Source: Manihot esculenta | Lineage: Eukaryota; Streptophyta; Magnoliopsida; Malpighiales; Euphorbiaceae | DNA: 64,000 nt | NCBI RefSeq assembly: GCF_001659605.2 | Contig: NC_035178.2 | Location: 8,316,062 to 8,380,061, forward strand | Direction: 5' to 3' | Part shown: piece after piece, positions 36,701 to 48,603 of the stretch | How the letters are laid out: each line of letters opens with the position of its first letter | How positions within the stretch are numbered: position 1 is the stretch's first letter | Program-made: the position numbers and the translations under genes | The notes under the pieces: model-generated | The model's input: the letters and a program-made list of their open reading frames with translations, nothing else | Database searches by the model: none | Told to the model about the DNA's origin: nothing

Positions 36701-38775
36701 AGCTAAGAAGGCTTTCTAAATATAAAATTTATGTTTATCGGATGTATCCGTCATTAAATACACATCACAAATCAAATCGAAATCGCACTAAATCACAAGT
36801 TTAATCACATCTATTAATGTATATATACATATAAGTGTGAGAAATTTACTGCTCCATATTTGTAATTGCCCTACTTATTAATGAATTTATCTTTAAAAAA
36901 AATAGCATCAATGCATCAGGGATTGTCTTCGAGAAATATTAGGAGAACTAATTAAAAAGCATCTACTTATGAATGTCATGATCAATCATTGAGTCAATTA
37001 TACAAAAGAAAAAAGACCAAATTTCTCCTTTTAATGGGCTTGTTTTGTGTGTTTTAAACCATTCTATTGTGAGAGATCTTCCAAAATGGAAAAATATACT
37101 CTTTATTTTTTCCTCTCATTCATGGAAATTTAACTTGAATTGCTAGGTCTCTTTGTGGCTGCTCTTGCTCTTCTCCAGTGAAGAGTTGATTGAGGAAGTA
37201 GTCTTTCCTCTAAGGAGTCTAGCACCTTCTCCTCTTGATCCGACGCATGTGTTAGATTACCCTTTTCTCCACCTCTTTTATATATGGAAGGCTTGCATGT
37301 GCTTCACAAGAAGTGGATTCTAAGCTTAATATGCATGTCTTAAGTTTCGGCTACTATTTTTTTTTTTAATGGATTTCTTTCTCAGTTGCCATCGGTCTCA
37401 AAGATGAGAGGAGCAGACTTCTTATGCCTATCCGTGGGTAAGGAGTTGGGTTGATTCTTAGATTTTTAGATCTAGAATAATTTATATAAATCTCTTTTTT
37501 AGATCTTGTGAGATGTTAAGGAAAATTTATTGGAAATTTCAATAGATATAAAAGAAACTTTTAATCATGGATTTAAAAGGTGAGATGTGATGACGCATGT
37601 CCTGGTCCCTTAACCAGAGGTTTTAAATTTGAATTTTGAGTATTGAATACCTTTAAAAACTCTAAGAGAGCGTTTTGTTCCCTTAATGGTCTACTCGATA
37701 CGAATCCAAATTAATTAAAATAATAGATTTTGAATATCAAATGATTTATATATATGTATAAGACTATCGGAGTGAAACTGAATTAGTCTAATCAATAGAT
37801 TTTGAATAAATATATATATATATAAACTGGAACTGAAAAATTAATTAACAATGTTAAGGCACTTAATATCTTTTAACATTTTATTTGGAATGTATTAAAA
37901 ATATTCCTTTGTTTAGAATAAATTTTAAAATAATAGAATTGAATTGTATTTTTTTTTTATTTTATACAAATTATTAATAAATTTAACTTGATTTATTTTC
38001 TCAATTATCTTATTAATTTAAATTAAATATAAATATTTATTCTTATAAATAATAATAATTTTATAACATTGAAAATATTTTTTAAAAAATTATTATTAAT
38101 ATTTTTCAAGATATTTAGAATCTAAACTTTGCATAATTTTTTACCATTGAAAATATTTTTTTAAAAAATTATTATTAGTATTTTTCAAGATATTTAGAAT
38201 CTAAACTTTGCATAATTTTTTACCATTGAAACCATAAATTAAAATTGACTCTCTTTTTTCAAAAATTAAAAAAATAAAATAAATTTCTTAATATTAATCG
38301 TAAATATATTAAACATTAATATTCAATATTGAATTAAATTCTAAAAAAAAAAAGAAAGCAATAACTAAAAAACATAAGCAGATTTGAAGTTAAAATAAAT
38401 TTAAAAAAAAAGAAAAATGAAATTCTCAAGGATTAATAAAGTAATTTTGATATAAATACTCTTAAATGAAATAATTTCTTTCAAAATCTTAATACGTTTG
38501 ATAAGATTTAGTTTTAGTTCAAAATTAATTCTTACAAGAATTCATAAAAATTTAATTCTTACATTATTAATTTTATTAAACATAAAAATTAAGAAAAAAA
38601 ATTAATTCATTTGAATTTCTTCAAAATTAATAAAAGTGTTAAAAAATCAATTTACATTATTAAAAAAAGACTTTAATTAAATTTTAAAGTTAAAATAAAT
38701 ATTTTAAAATTTTAAATAGTACACATTCTAGAAAATATTAAAGATAGCAGATAAAAAATTTTTAAGTAGCATAAT
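36701..38775. other. AT-rich intergenic DNA with a tandem duplication
   Basis: No gene is seen. A unit of about 80 bp containing CAAGATATTTAGAATCTAAA and CTTTGCATAATTTTTTACC is present twice in tandem at about 38065-38228, nearly identical. Confidence 0.55.
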
Positions 38776-39545
38776 TAAGAAAATAAAATCTTTAATCTTT
38801 CTGAGAGCGAATTTTTCCCCTTACCCTCTGGGCGGAATACTGTGCATAAATAGGATTTTTGTTTTTTTTGAAGCAGATCTGTGGCTATATATGGGGTTTT
38901 GTATTGATATGCTCGTTGTGGTTGTTTGATCTTATTTGTTATTTATTCATTTTCAATTGTTATCTGCATGCAGGATTTGGCACTTCATCGACTTGTTTTT
39001 TCTCTGTTTTGCTCCTGCTTGCATCAAGGAGAGAAGGATCTTTCCTCGAGAGTTTTTTCTATGGCTCATCTGTTGGTTCTCCATCTTATTTTCTTTGATT
39101 TATCTTGACTGGACAAGGCTCCATACTTTAGTTGCTAAGTAAATATGGGTTTCAATACACAAAGCGTTGAAGCCATAAAAAAACTTTGTTTGGCCTTCTC
39201 CTTCACTCAACACATATGAGTCCAAGGTGGTGCTTCTGCATTTAGCTGTTGGGTTTATGTTGAGTTGAGTTCCTTCTTTGCTCTTGCTTATCCTTGCTTC
39301 TTCAGTTTAAAAACTACCGATCGGTGGTAACCTGGCGAGCTTCCAGCAACTTTACCGGTGGCGGTAGAATGGAAGTTTTCTCGTAGACTTTTCTTATTGT
39401 AGGCTTGGACTTATGGGTTTAGGACTACTTTATTGTGGGCTTAGACTTTTGAGTCTGTTGTTCTTAAAACCTTAGTAACTCTTTTTTAAGTCTTGTATTT
39501 TTTATCTTGTGCTTTTTAATAGAATTTTTATGGTAAAAAAAAAAA
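38776..39545 (+). other. Unidentified transcript-like or retroposed segment ending in poly(A)
   Basis: This segment has higher GC than its AT-rich surroundings. It begins near GGGCGGAATACTGTGCATAAATAGG and ends TTTTTAATAGAATTTTTATGG followed by a run of A (about 39535-39545). Short frames up to 79 aa have no recognised domain. The 3' A run suggests a LINE 3' end or a retroposed RNA; no flanking duplication was found. Confidence 0.35.
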
Positions 39546-40620
39546 ACAAAACTTTACTCCATCATTTAAAAAAAAAAAAAGTAATCTAAAGAGTATGGTG
39601 TAATATAGCTAGGCATATCAAAAGTATGGGTATAAAGCTCAGTTAACTATTGTATTTGGAAGAACTTTTCATGAAGAATATATTTTTTTTATGAAAAGAA
39701 TTTTTAAAAATAATTTTTTATCATTTAATTTTAATTTAAAGATAAAAAATATTAATAAATTTATATATAATTTTAATAAAATTATTAAAATTACTTAATA
39801 TTTCCTTTGATTTGAAATATATTTCTAATTAATAAATTTGTCTTAGTGTTCCAATCGTTATAGATACAAAAAAATATTTTTTTAAAAAATATTTTTTATG
39901 AAACAAATAAAAATTCAGTTGGAATTAGGTTTTAATAATTAAACTTTGAATCTGAAATCATAATTTCAAGGACAAATTTAAAAATAATCTTAATATCATT
40001 AAGCAATAATAAACATAAAATATTTTATACAAATAATAATTAAACTAGTTATAATGATAATTTTATAAAAATTGCTTGATGATATATGAAATCACATACA
40101 AGTCTATTTACAACCGATATAAAATTTAAAAATTTAATTCATGAGACACACTTTCTAGAAAATCTCAATCCAAAATCAAATGTCTCGACACGCATAGTTT
40201 TATCAATTGGTTTCAACTGGATGAGGCCCATAATTTTGTCTTTTAAGGATGTGATCCACTGACTTGTAGACAAGATATGAGATATATCCCTACATGAACA
40301 GAATTTGGGAGCAATGCATTAATGGTGGACAAGAAAAGACCTAATGGGTATTGGTTGTGAAATTGGCTTTTATTCCACTCCACCTAATTCTTCATTAATT
40401 TGCTTTTCCTATTTTTTGCACCTTACTGTTCTTACAGATGGTGCCACTCAGACCCAGCCGCTGCTTGTTTTGCATGGTCAATTTTCAAAATAAGAAAAAG
40501 AAGTGCAAAGTTATTTGACTATTATTTTGGCCTTTTCTACTTTCTTATAATTCATAAAAAGAGATGTACAGTGATAATAAAAAAGAAATAAAACAATATT
40601 GCAAAATATAGAAAAATAAA
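39546..40620. other. AT-rich intergenic DNA
   Basis: No gene or defined element is seen. Confidence 0.45.
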
Positions 40621-40621
40621 T

Positions 40622-41150
40622 TATTCACTCCATGCATAAAACAATCTCACTTTTGTGGGTTCTGAGAGTTGATGCAGTATTTACATCAAAATTTCTACTA
40701 GCTTGAGCAAACAAATGTGCTGCTTCATTAGATAAGTGCAAAACAGCTGACCAACAAACATTAATCTGTAACAAAGTTTCCATATGCTTAATCTCTGCTA
40801 TAACAGTACCAAAAGAAGTGAAATCTAATCCATCATCCTTCAAAGCATTAATAACCTCTAGGCAGTCACTTTCAACAATTACTCTGCTCTATTCTTTATC
40901 ACGAAGCCAATTCAGCGCTTCTTTAACAGCAATTGCTTCTGCTATCCTGAGTGTGAAGTTACCAGGTACACAAGAATTATAAGATGCCAAAAATATACCA
41001 AACTCATCTCTAACTATGAGAGCTAAACCAGTAAACGCGCCATGTACAACTGTTGCAGCGTCCACTTTCACTGGATGCTGGTTTGTGCCATGATCTTGCC
41101 AACACCGTCCGATTTATCTATGTCCTGGTCTCTTGAGCATTTCATCATTC
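40622..41150 (-). pseudogene. RNase H-like (RVT_3) domain, broken by a stop codon
   Basis: On the minus strand one frame reads VKVDAATVVHGAFTGLALIV, then RDEFGIFLASYNSCVPGNFT, AEAIAVKEALNWLRDKE, a TAG stop, and continues SRVIVESDCLEVINALKDDG and ending near HLSNEAAHLFAQASRNFD. This is the full layout of the plant RNase H-like domain common in LINEs and in LINE-derived genes: conserved Asp in VDAA, Glu in AEAxAxxxAL, Asp in ESDC, and the HxxNxxAHxxAxxA end. The single in-frame stop lies just before the third acidic strand. No reverse transcriptase precedes it nearby. Confidence 0.7.
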
Positions 41151-43690
41151 ATTTAGTGTGCGTTTTGCAGTTAACCAGAAATTCAATGGGCTCTTGTACT
41201 TATTATCCCAAATCACAGAGTTTTTTAAGGTCCAGATTGCCAAACAAACACCAATAGCAAGGCTAGCATCAGTTTCAGTAAAGAACAAGATTGCAGATTG
41301 TAACCAGTCCGGAAAAGAAAGATCAGTTGGATTAGTTTCTATAAGAAAAAATATATATATATATAGTCTACTTCTAGAATTTGAATATGGTTAATAAGGT
41401 AGAAAACTAATTACTTCTTGCAAATTGGGTTAACAGCAAGATTTATAAAGCCGTGACTTTAGCATAAATTGGGATATCCACCGGACCACCCCCACATAGA
41501 AAATCATGCTAGTGACTATCCAATCATATACATGCACACATAAAAGCAGCCAACTTTGCTTATATATCCCAACCCATAAACGTAAACACACAAGCTAAAT
41601 ACATAATTTAGACTTTAAAAATAAAATTTAAGAATCAAATTATATATTGTGCTAAAAAGATTTCATTTGTAAAATTAATGGGGATCCATTAAAGAAGATG
41701 GAAACCACATAATGAGATGGCACTTGGGCTGCTTGAGTGGGATGTTTGAAAGGGAAAGAAACTCTGAATATTGGATGATTTGGTGTATAAAAATAATGGG
41801 AGATGGTGGTATTCGTGTGGAAACCACACTCCTCTCTAATTTCCTAATATTATTATCGTCCCACACATCTCCTTCTCCTCAATCCACTAGTGCTCTCCAA
41901 TTCAGCAATCCATTTTTACAAATTTTTTAGCATGTTCTTGGAGAAAAAGATATTGGGATACATATGACTTGTGAGTGATCATTCACTAAGTACATTTTTC
42001 AAGTAACAATACAGCACAATTTGCATATTATTTAAGAACATAGGCCTATTCTATTGAGGATATGCTTCTTTAGGCACAGTTTAATTTTGGTTAGGTATGC
42101 ACTCGAAAATTCATTAATATATTTTAAAATTAAAAAATTAATTAATAAATTTCTCAATAATAATATACATCCTTTACAATAAATAAGACTTTTTTTACTT
42201 GTATTTTTAGAATATCATTAATAAATTTTACTGGAGGGGAAATCTCGATCGAGTTCAAAAATATTACTTCAAAATTTTGATTGGATAGCGATGTTTCGCT
42301 AATTATGCAAGGGCGCATATTAATCACTTTCTCGCCAAAAACAAAAGAAGAAAGAAGGCATAGCTGATAAGATGATAATAAAGGTGGCAAAAAAAGTATG
42401 GATATAGCGTAATATAGCTAGCTTACGTATTGGGTAAGCAAAACATGGAACAAACACTAAACCAAATCATTCTTACATGAGAGAAGAAGACAAGGTCCCT
42501 CAATTTGGAAGATTACAACAGCTCATGTAACCATGAACCGATGAATCAAAAGGTGTCTGAACAGATTTTACTCAAACTGGAAAACCTGTGAATTTGCCTA
42601 ATTAGAATACGCTAGCTACTGATCGATTCAGCATGATTATAGTCAGCTATAATGCTAGAAAAAGATACAACTAAAGAAACCGAAGGCTTGAAAACATGCG
42701 TGTGTGTGTGTGTGTGTGTATACTATAAACATTAGTTTCTCTCTATGATCTGCAACTGATATAAAAGAGCTGTTTTCTTCTTTTGTCCTGTCCCATGATC
42801 ATGTTTTAGTCATGACTGATGATGTTCTTGTTAGGTGTAACTGCATGATATAAAGTGCATATGCTCTTTTGGGATTGTAAGAAACTTAGCATTATTCTGC
42901 TCTTTTCATCTTTTTCCCTCAACCTCGAGAAATTTTAGTATGTACAATAATCATTGATTATGATGTGTATCGTATAAGTAATCGATATGGAACTATTGTA
43001 TGCATAATGGTTACCATTGAATAATTTTTCCTTAGCTTCTTTTTCATCTCCACTTACCTTAATAGTAATCTTTGTCCTTCATTCTCTTAATTATTGCTTT
43101 CTTTACTTCGTCAAACATTAAGGATTCTTTCTGTAAATATGTGCAGCCACTATTATCTCTGTACGAGATTCATAAATCTGATATTCCTTTTTTTTAATTT
43201 TGCTTGCTGAGTTCTTATCTCAGCTCAGACCTTATCAGATAATGAGAATGTAAGGTTGAAGTCCTCACAGAAGTGATAAGAGTATATGCATTGGTGTATG
43301 CATGTGAGATGTATTTTTGTATATATATTAAACTTTTCCAATTACTAAAATTTACAATTTCTGTAATAACATCTTCTCAAGAATTTTCCATGGGTAATAT
43401 TCCATTCTGGGTATAAAAGATGGTGACATACTGACATTGATGTATGATAAAGCTATTTCATTTGTGATTAGAAGGTGACGAGTTTCGTTTCGCCGAAAAC
43501 AACATCTCTGTAAAACCAGAGAAAGGCTTCATGCATAAATCTTGATCAACAATGGTAATAAACTTTTTCAGTCAATATAGCTTTCTGATAATAAAATAAA
43601 AAGTATACATATCTTCTTCTCTTCTTCTTTCAGATAGTGGCCATACCCCACTTTTGCCTCCACCATCTCCTCCATAACCAGGCTCTTCCC
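41151..43690. other. Intergenic region upstream of the iron-transporter-like gene
   Basis: Mixed-composition DNA without a supported gene. It contains a (TG)n microsatellite at 42699-42719. The interval just upstream of the next gene is CT-rich (TCTTCTTCTCTTCTTC near 43610), as in many plant leaders. Confidence 0.45.
42699..42719. repeat. (GT)n microsatellite
   Basis: About ten GT units run from CGTGTGTG to GTGTGTAT. Confidence 0.85.
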
Positions 43691-43692
43691 TT

Positions 43693-43700
43693 TATAAATA
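43693..43700 (+). promoter_or_regulatory. TATA box of the vacuolar-iron-transporter-like gene
   Basis: TATAAATA lies about 130 bp upstream of the ATG, in CCCTTTATAAATACCC, followed by a CT-rich leader. The position fits a leader of roughly 100 bases. Confidence 0.7.
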
Positions 43701-43823
43701 CCCTTCTTAAGGGAGTGTGTCCTTCACACTTATCACTTTAATCTCTTCTCCTCCTCTTCTTCTTCATCAGTATCACTGTCATAATACATTTTAATCATTT
43801 CAAACCCTTGATCATTTTCTTCC

Positions 43824-44507
43824 ATGGCAGCCAACACCAGCAGGTTCCCTCTGGCTGTTAATGATGTTGAGCAACAAGCCACTGTATTAGAGCTAGAACC
43901 CACGAAGGATCAGGACTTCGACTATTCAAAAAGAGCACAATGGCTACGAGCTGCAGTTCTTGGTGCCAACGATGGTCTGGTCTCCACTGCATCACTGATG
44001 ATGGGTGTTGGTGCTGTGAAACAAGACATCAAGGTCATGATACTTACTGGATTTGCTGGACTAGTAGCTGGAGCTTGTAGTATGGCAATAGGTGAGTTTG
44101 TGTCTGTGTACTCACAGTTGGACATAGAGTTGGCTCAAATGAAGAGAGACAAGCAAAGAGGAGGTAATAATAATGAAGGAAAACAAGAAAATGGAGGTCA
44201 TGAAGAAGAAGAAGAAGAGAAGGAGAGTTTGCCTAATCCACTGCAAGCAGCTGCAGCCTCAGCTCTTGCATTTTCAGTTGGGGCAATGGTGCCACTATTA
44301 GCTGCTTCTTTTATAAGAAACTATAAGCTGAGACTAGGTGCTGTAGTTGGTTCAGTGAGTCTGGCTTTGCTGGTGTTTGGGTGGTTAGGGGCTGTGTTGG
44401 GGAAGGCACCAGCGGTTAGGTCCTCTGCTAGGGTTTTGGTTGGTGGTCTAATGGCTATGGCCATAACCTTTGGACTAACCAAGTTGATTGGTTCCAGCGG
44501 TCTGTGA
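43824..44507 (+). CDS. Vacuolar iron transporter-like protein (VTL / nodulin-21 type)
   Basis: A single exon of 227 aa, the normal length for the short VIT-like class, which are usually intronless. These proteins move Fe2+ (some also Mn2+) into the vacuole and are often lowered under iron deficiency. Five hydrophobic segments are seen at about residues 41-65, 70-96, 140-164, 169-193 and 202-222. The family signature LRAAVLGANDGLVSTASLMMGVGAV is at 41-65 and GLVAGACSMAIGEFVSVYSQ at 79-98, with Asp50, Met59/Met60 and Glu91 in the usual places. A hydrophilic loop (about 104-138) has a run of six Glu. It lacks the longer cytosolic metal-binding region of VIT1, so VTL rather than VIT1 is the better name. 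The start ATG follows a CT-rich leader and TATA box. No break is seen. Confidence 0.93.
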   Translation: MAANTSRFPLAVNDVEQQATVLELEPTKDQDFDYSKRAQWLRAAVLGANDGLVSTASLMMGVGAVKQDIKVMILTGFAGLVAGACSMAIGEFVSVYSQLDIELAQMKRDKQRGGNNNEGKQENGGHEEEEEEKESLPNPLQAAAASALAFSVGAMVPLLAASFIRNYKLRLGAVVGSVSLALLVFGWLGAVLGKAPAVRSSARVLVGGLMAMAITFGLTKLIGSSGL

Positions 44508-45714
44508 CTTGCCTTTTGTTCAAACTCCTCTCCAACTTTAAAGAGTACTATTTCAGTATCACAAATCAAAGATAACTAATTTTCTTTTTTTTTTCTTTTA
44601 ATTTCCTTTTTTAAAAAAAAATAATTGTGTGAGAATATTTATCTGAACTAGATTTATATGTACTCGTTGTATATTTAACTAATGAAATCTATATGAAATC
44701 TCATAAATTTATATTATGAGTTTGTATAAATTTTAGATAAATATTCTTGTAATTACATTTTATAATATTAATAATAAACGTATTTTTTTTAATATAATTA
44801 GATTTAATTAAGATTTAAATTCAAGAAAGAGAAAGTCTTGTAAACGAATATAATACCCATAATAAAATCGTTCGTTTAATTTTTAATTTTTTATGTACAC
44901 ACTTCAACGAAACGATGAGGTAAGGGAAATTTTTTTTTTCATTAATATTAAAGTATTGAACTTTAATAATTTAAATGTAATATTTATTTTTTATATAACA
45001 AAATTTCAATGTAGTATAAATTATGTGTCTTTCATGAAAATTACTTAATAGGGAAAAAAAAGAAAAACACAGTGGTGTTCTAGGGTTGCTAAAAGCATAT
45101 CTGTGTGTCTCTCTTTTGTTATGAAATTTCTTTCTTTCTTATTTTTTTTTAAAAAAGGCAGCTTTTACTCGTTTCTTTTTAGTCAAAGATAAGTGCTTTA
45201 CATAAAGTTATTAAAGGCTCAGAAAATTAAATATATTGGCTAAAGTTTATTAAATAAAAAAAATAAGCTTTTATGAATGTGAAAAAGTATATCTTAAAGT
45301 CGTTTTATAAAAAAATTAAGATACGTAAATTGATTAAAAAGATTTCTAATCACAAATTAAAAATGAATTTTTTAAAAATTGTTCTTCATTATTATTAAAA
45401 AAAATAATGGACTTAATTCATGCTATTTATAAAGTAAATTAATCAAATCATTTTATAGTAATATAATTATAAATAAATATGTGATTTTTTTTATTTTTAT
45501 ATAATTATAAACAAGTACAAAATAATTTGGATGAAATTTGTTACCTAAGGATCTCATAAATTAATGTTTTGAGTTTTTAATTATGAAATAGAGAAATTTT
45601 TTGCATACAGATATATAAATTTTTTTTTATATATTTAATCAATTAAATTAAAATATTTTATTAATATATAGATATTATTATATTAATATAGAAAGTTATT
45701 ATAACGTGGATGTT
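44508..45714. other. AT-rich intergenic DNA
   Basis: It holds the 3' region of the iron-transporter-like gene, then A/T-rich DNA without a gene. No terminator or polyadenylation site can be pinned down. Confidence 0.45.
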
Positions 45715-45731
45715 AGATGTAAATAAAAATA

Positions 45732-45823
45732 GCACTCCAAGGCTTAACCTGGTGGAAAGTACATCCTGTAGTCTTGAAAGGTTTAAGGTTCGACTCCCCC
45801 AACCCCTAATTTAAAAAAAAAAA
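45732..45823 (+). mobile_element. Short tRNA-derived SINE with perfect 17-bp target duplication
   Basis: The body runs from GCACTCCAAGGCTTAACCTG to an A-tail of 12 bases. It contains a B-box-like GGTTCGACTCC about 50 bp downstream of an A-box-like TTAACCTGGTGG, the internal RNA polymerase III promoter of tRNA-type SINEs. It is bracketed by the perfect 17-bp repeat AGATGTAAATAAAAATA at 45715-45731 and 45824-45840. At about 80 bp plus tail it is among the shortest SINEs. The perfect flanks mean a recent insertion. Confidence 0.85.
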
Positions 45824-45840
45824 AGATGTAAATAAAAATA

Positions 45841-46590
45841 AATAATTAACAATATGGGATTTGATAGAAGCTTTGATCAGTCCCAAAAATAAATAAAGAA
45901 AGTAAATCAACTTTATATATAGAATATTAACTGATAAAGTAAATTATACAAATAGTTAAGAAAAAAAGATTATTGTACTCTTACTTTAAATTTAAGCATA
46001 TATACATATATATAATATGAATGAGATATATAATATAAATTTAACAATATTATTGTGTTGGACAAATGACACTCAAGTATTATTCATAATATAAGTGTTT
46101 GGTGTATAATGAGTTAGAATTTTTATATCAACTGACGCCCCTCCTTCATCCTTTAAGCTAAATATAAATGTTAAACGGAATCAAGCAATGATTAGTTCGG
46201 CTAGTGTCATCGGAAATTCCTCTGGTCAGATCATGCTTGCTGCAGTGCATAAATAACTCTGTCTTTAGGATCCTTCTTTAGCAGAAATCCATGCTTTTGA
46301 ATCTACAATTGATTTGGCTCTGCAACTCTTGATTGCTGAAACAGATAATCTTCCCACAATACGGGTTTTGAATGGCGAAATTGTTATTTCTAAATTTTGA
46401 AATGGATATAAATGCTATTTTTTTTTTTTTTTTTTGAAATAGTTGAGTTTTTTTTTTATTGAAAAAATGCTTTTTTTTTGAAACATAATATATACATTAA
46501 TTATTAATGAAAAATGAAAAAGTTTTACACCGGCCATGAAAATTAGGGCCACGATAAAAAGGCCAGATAAGGTTAAACGACTGAAAGGTG
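45841..46590. other. Intergenic DNA with an RNase H-like scrap
   Basis: Mostly A/T-rich. Around 46200-46385 the plus strand can be read, with stops, as ...SSGQIMLAAV... and DPSLAEIHAFESTIDLALQL. This looks like another decayed RNase H-like domain (AExxAxxxxLxLAL). A run of about 20 T lies near 46415-46435. Confidence 0.4.
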
Positions 46591-46624
46591 GAAGCCCATT
46601 AGAGCTTCGAGCGTCAGAGGCCCA
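46591..46624 (+). promoter_or_regulatory. Site II-like elements upstream of QCR6 copy 1
   Basis: AAGCCCA and AGGCCCA (complement TGGGCTT and TGGGCCT) occur within 35 bp, roughly 130-165 bp before the end of the first leader exon. TGGGCY site II elements are known promoter elements of plant nuclear genes for oxidative phosphorylation. Function here is inferred. Confidence 0.55.
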
Positions 46625-47293
46625 CGCGACTTTCCTGGCCGAGGATTTTGCTGCAATTGTGGAAGTCTGTAACCAACTCTTTTAGATGATCCGTATGAAC
46701 TCCTGCTTCTAGTTCTTGCATCATTGAAGCAGCCGATTACTGATTCTCCGGCGTAGGTATGATTTCTTAAGCTTCTTCATGCTTATGCTACTGTTGATCA
46801 TTATTATTCTCTCCGGAATTTCCTTTTAATTTGTAACTCACCATTTTCTAGCCTCATTTGGCAGCTCTTCTCTCTCTCGATGCTTTGTTTCTTGCAATTA
46901 AATTATTGCCTTAAGCTTCTCTAATTTTGTTAACCTTTAATTTTCTTAATAGAAACTGAAAATTTGCCCTAATTAGTGCAATTTAGGATGTGATTATAGC
47001 TATTAATTAATGATAAGGATATTTAATAGGTACGCTTAGAAAGTAACTTTGCTGTCTTTTCGTTTCCTTTTAGTCTGTTCCCATTTGTTTCTTGCAATCA
47101 AGTTGTTGTCTTGATAGTTTGGAGTCTTTGATCTATGAACTTAGAGAAAGCAAATTGTATGTTTTTATGGTGTTGGTTAATGTATGTGCTTGAAGTAATA
47201 CTTTGGTCAAGTTGATGAGATCTTGAAGTTCTCCTTGCAGGAAAGACGCCTTTTGAGGTTTAGTGAATTTCTTGTGTCATTCGTTTAGGTCCT

Positions 47294-48603
47294 ATGTAAG
47301 TGTTCTGATGCTCATTTTATTTTATCTTGTGCGGTTAATTTTTACTGGTAACTCTTGAATTAGCTTGTAGATTTTATTTTCTGGGGTAATCCTTACAATT
47401 TATAGCCATGTTTAGGAGCCTTTAACCTGCTAAATTTGCATCTGGGTGGCAAAAATTTGATGTTATTTTAGCTTCTCATGTGGTTTTCGTGTATGTATGT
47501 CAAATTTTTCTAATTGAAGTGCAGAAAATATGTAGTTGGATATCAGTAAGGAGTGAAGGTTTTGGTAAACTGGAAACCACTTGCTTATTGATTTGAGGTT
47601 GTTCATGTCCATGAGACGATTGAAAAAATAAATAAAATAGATGAAACCAAGGTAATAGGTGAAACTATATATGACGTGTGGTTCCAGTTGATACTGATAT
47701 CAGGTGCTGCGATTCTCATTTATCTGAGCATTTTTATCTTTCATTTACATTTAGGGCGGATGAGGAACTTTTTGATCAAAAGAAGTATCTTGAGGATTCC
47801 TGCAAGCCTAAATGTGTGAAGCCTCTAATTGAATATGAGGTGAAGTGATTTTTTTTTTTGTGAAACTTGACCATATGATGCACGTGTAGATGCGGTTATC
47901 TTCTAGAAATTTTATGCATTGAAGAGATACAGCTTTATTTGTTCGCCTGTTGAAAGTTTTTATGTTTCAAGTAGTACAAAGTTCACGTTTGTCATTAATT
48001 AAAAGATAAAAGAAAGCAAGTATGATAACCTTGAAGTTTAATTTATTTCCTTTGTCAGCCATTCTTAAGATATACACCACTCGCTCAGTAGACCCTGTAA
48101 ATTTGTCAAATCCAATCTTAGCATCAAGGGAGAGGTACAGAGATAGAATCAAGCGTCTTTCGCTGCTCGATTAGAAACGATAATCGTTATTATTACTTTT
48201 AAAGTTGAAGTCTGGACATGCTGCACATTTACTCTAAGGTGCAGCACAGGGACAACTTTTGGCTGTAGCTGAAATTTGAAACCATTTCATTAACTAGTTA
48301 CTGCTGAATGCAAAGATTATATTTTAATCAGCAAGAAATACTTTTGCTCGAGTATATGCTTCTGTGCCACTTAAAGGGATAATTCAGTTGCGCGTATTAC
48401 AGGCATGTATGAAGAGGATTGAAGGTGATGACTCTGGGGAAAAACACTGTACAGGGCAGTACTTTGACTACTTATTTTGTGTTGATAAATGTGTAAGTCT
48501 TTGTTCATTCTTAAGAATTTCTTCACTGTTGGCTTAGGTCATCCACTGAATTTTTCATTTTGCAATGCAGGTTGCACCAATGCTATTCTCAAAACTCAAG
48601 TAA
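47294..48603 (+). CDS. QCR6: Cytochrome bc1 complex subunit 6 (QCR6, hinge protein), copy 1
   Basis: Exons are 47294-47295 (AT only), 47755-47839, 48403-48492 and 48571-48603: 69 aa, the family's usual size. The product is the small acidic subunit of mitochondrial complex III that assists cytochrome c1-cytochrome c contact. MADEELFDQKKYLEDSCKPK and KCVKPLIEYEACMKR are clear, and all six Cys are kept (SC, KC, AC, HC, FC, KC). Two noncoding leader exons are inferred (ending 46756; 47241-47295). The start codon is split: AT closes the leader exon, G opens the next, with donor GTAAGT. Compared with copy 2, TYR-Trp-Ser before Cys has become Tyr-Leu-Phe and Pro-Lys-Leu near the end Pro-Met-Leu. Copy 2 is the more typical, so copy 1 may be diverging. 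The reading frame is intact. Confidence 0.88.

Noticed and set aside
47967..48152. 61-aa minus-strand frame
   Set aside because: It falls inside an intron of QCR6 copy 1 and shows no domain.
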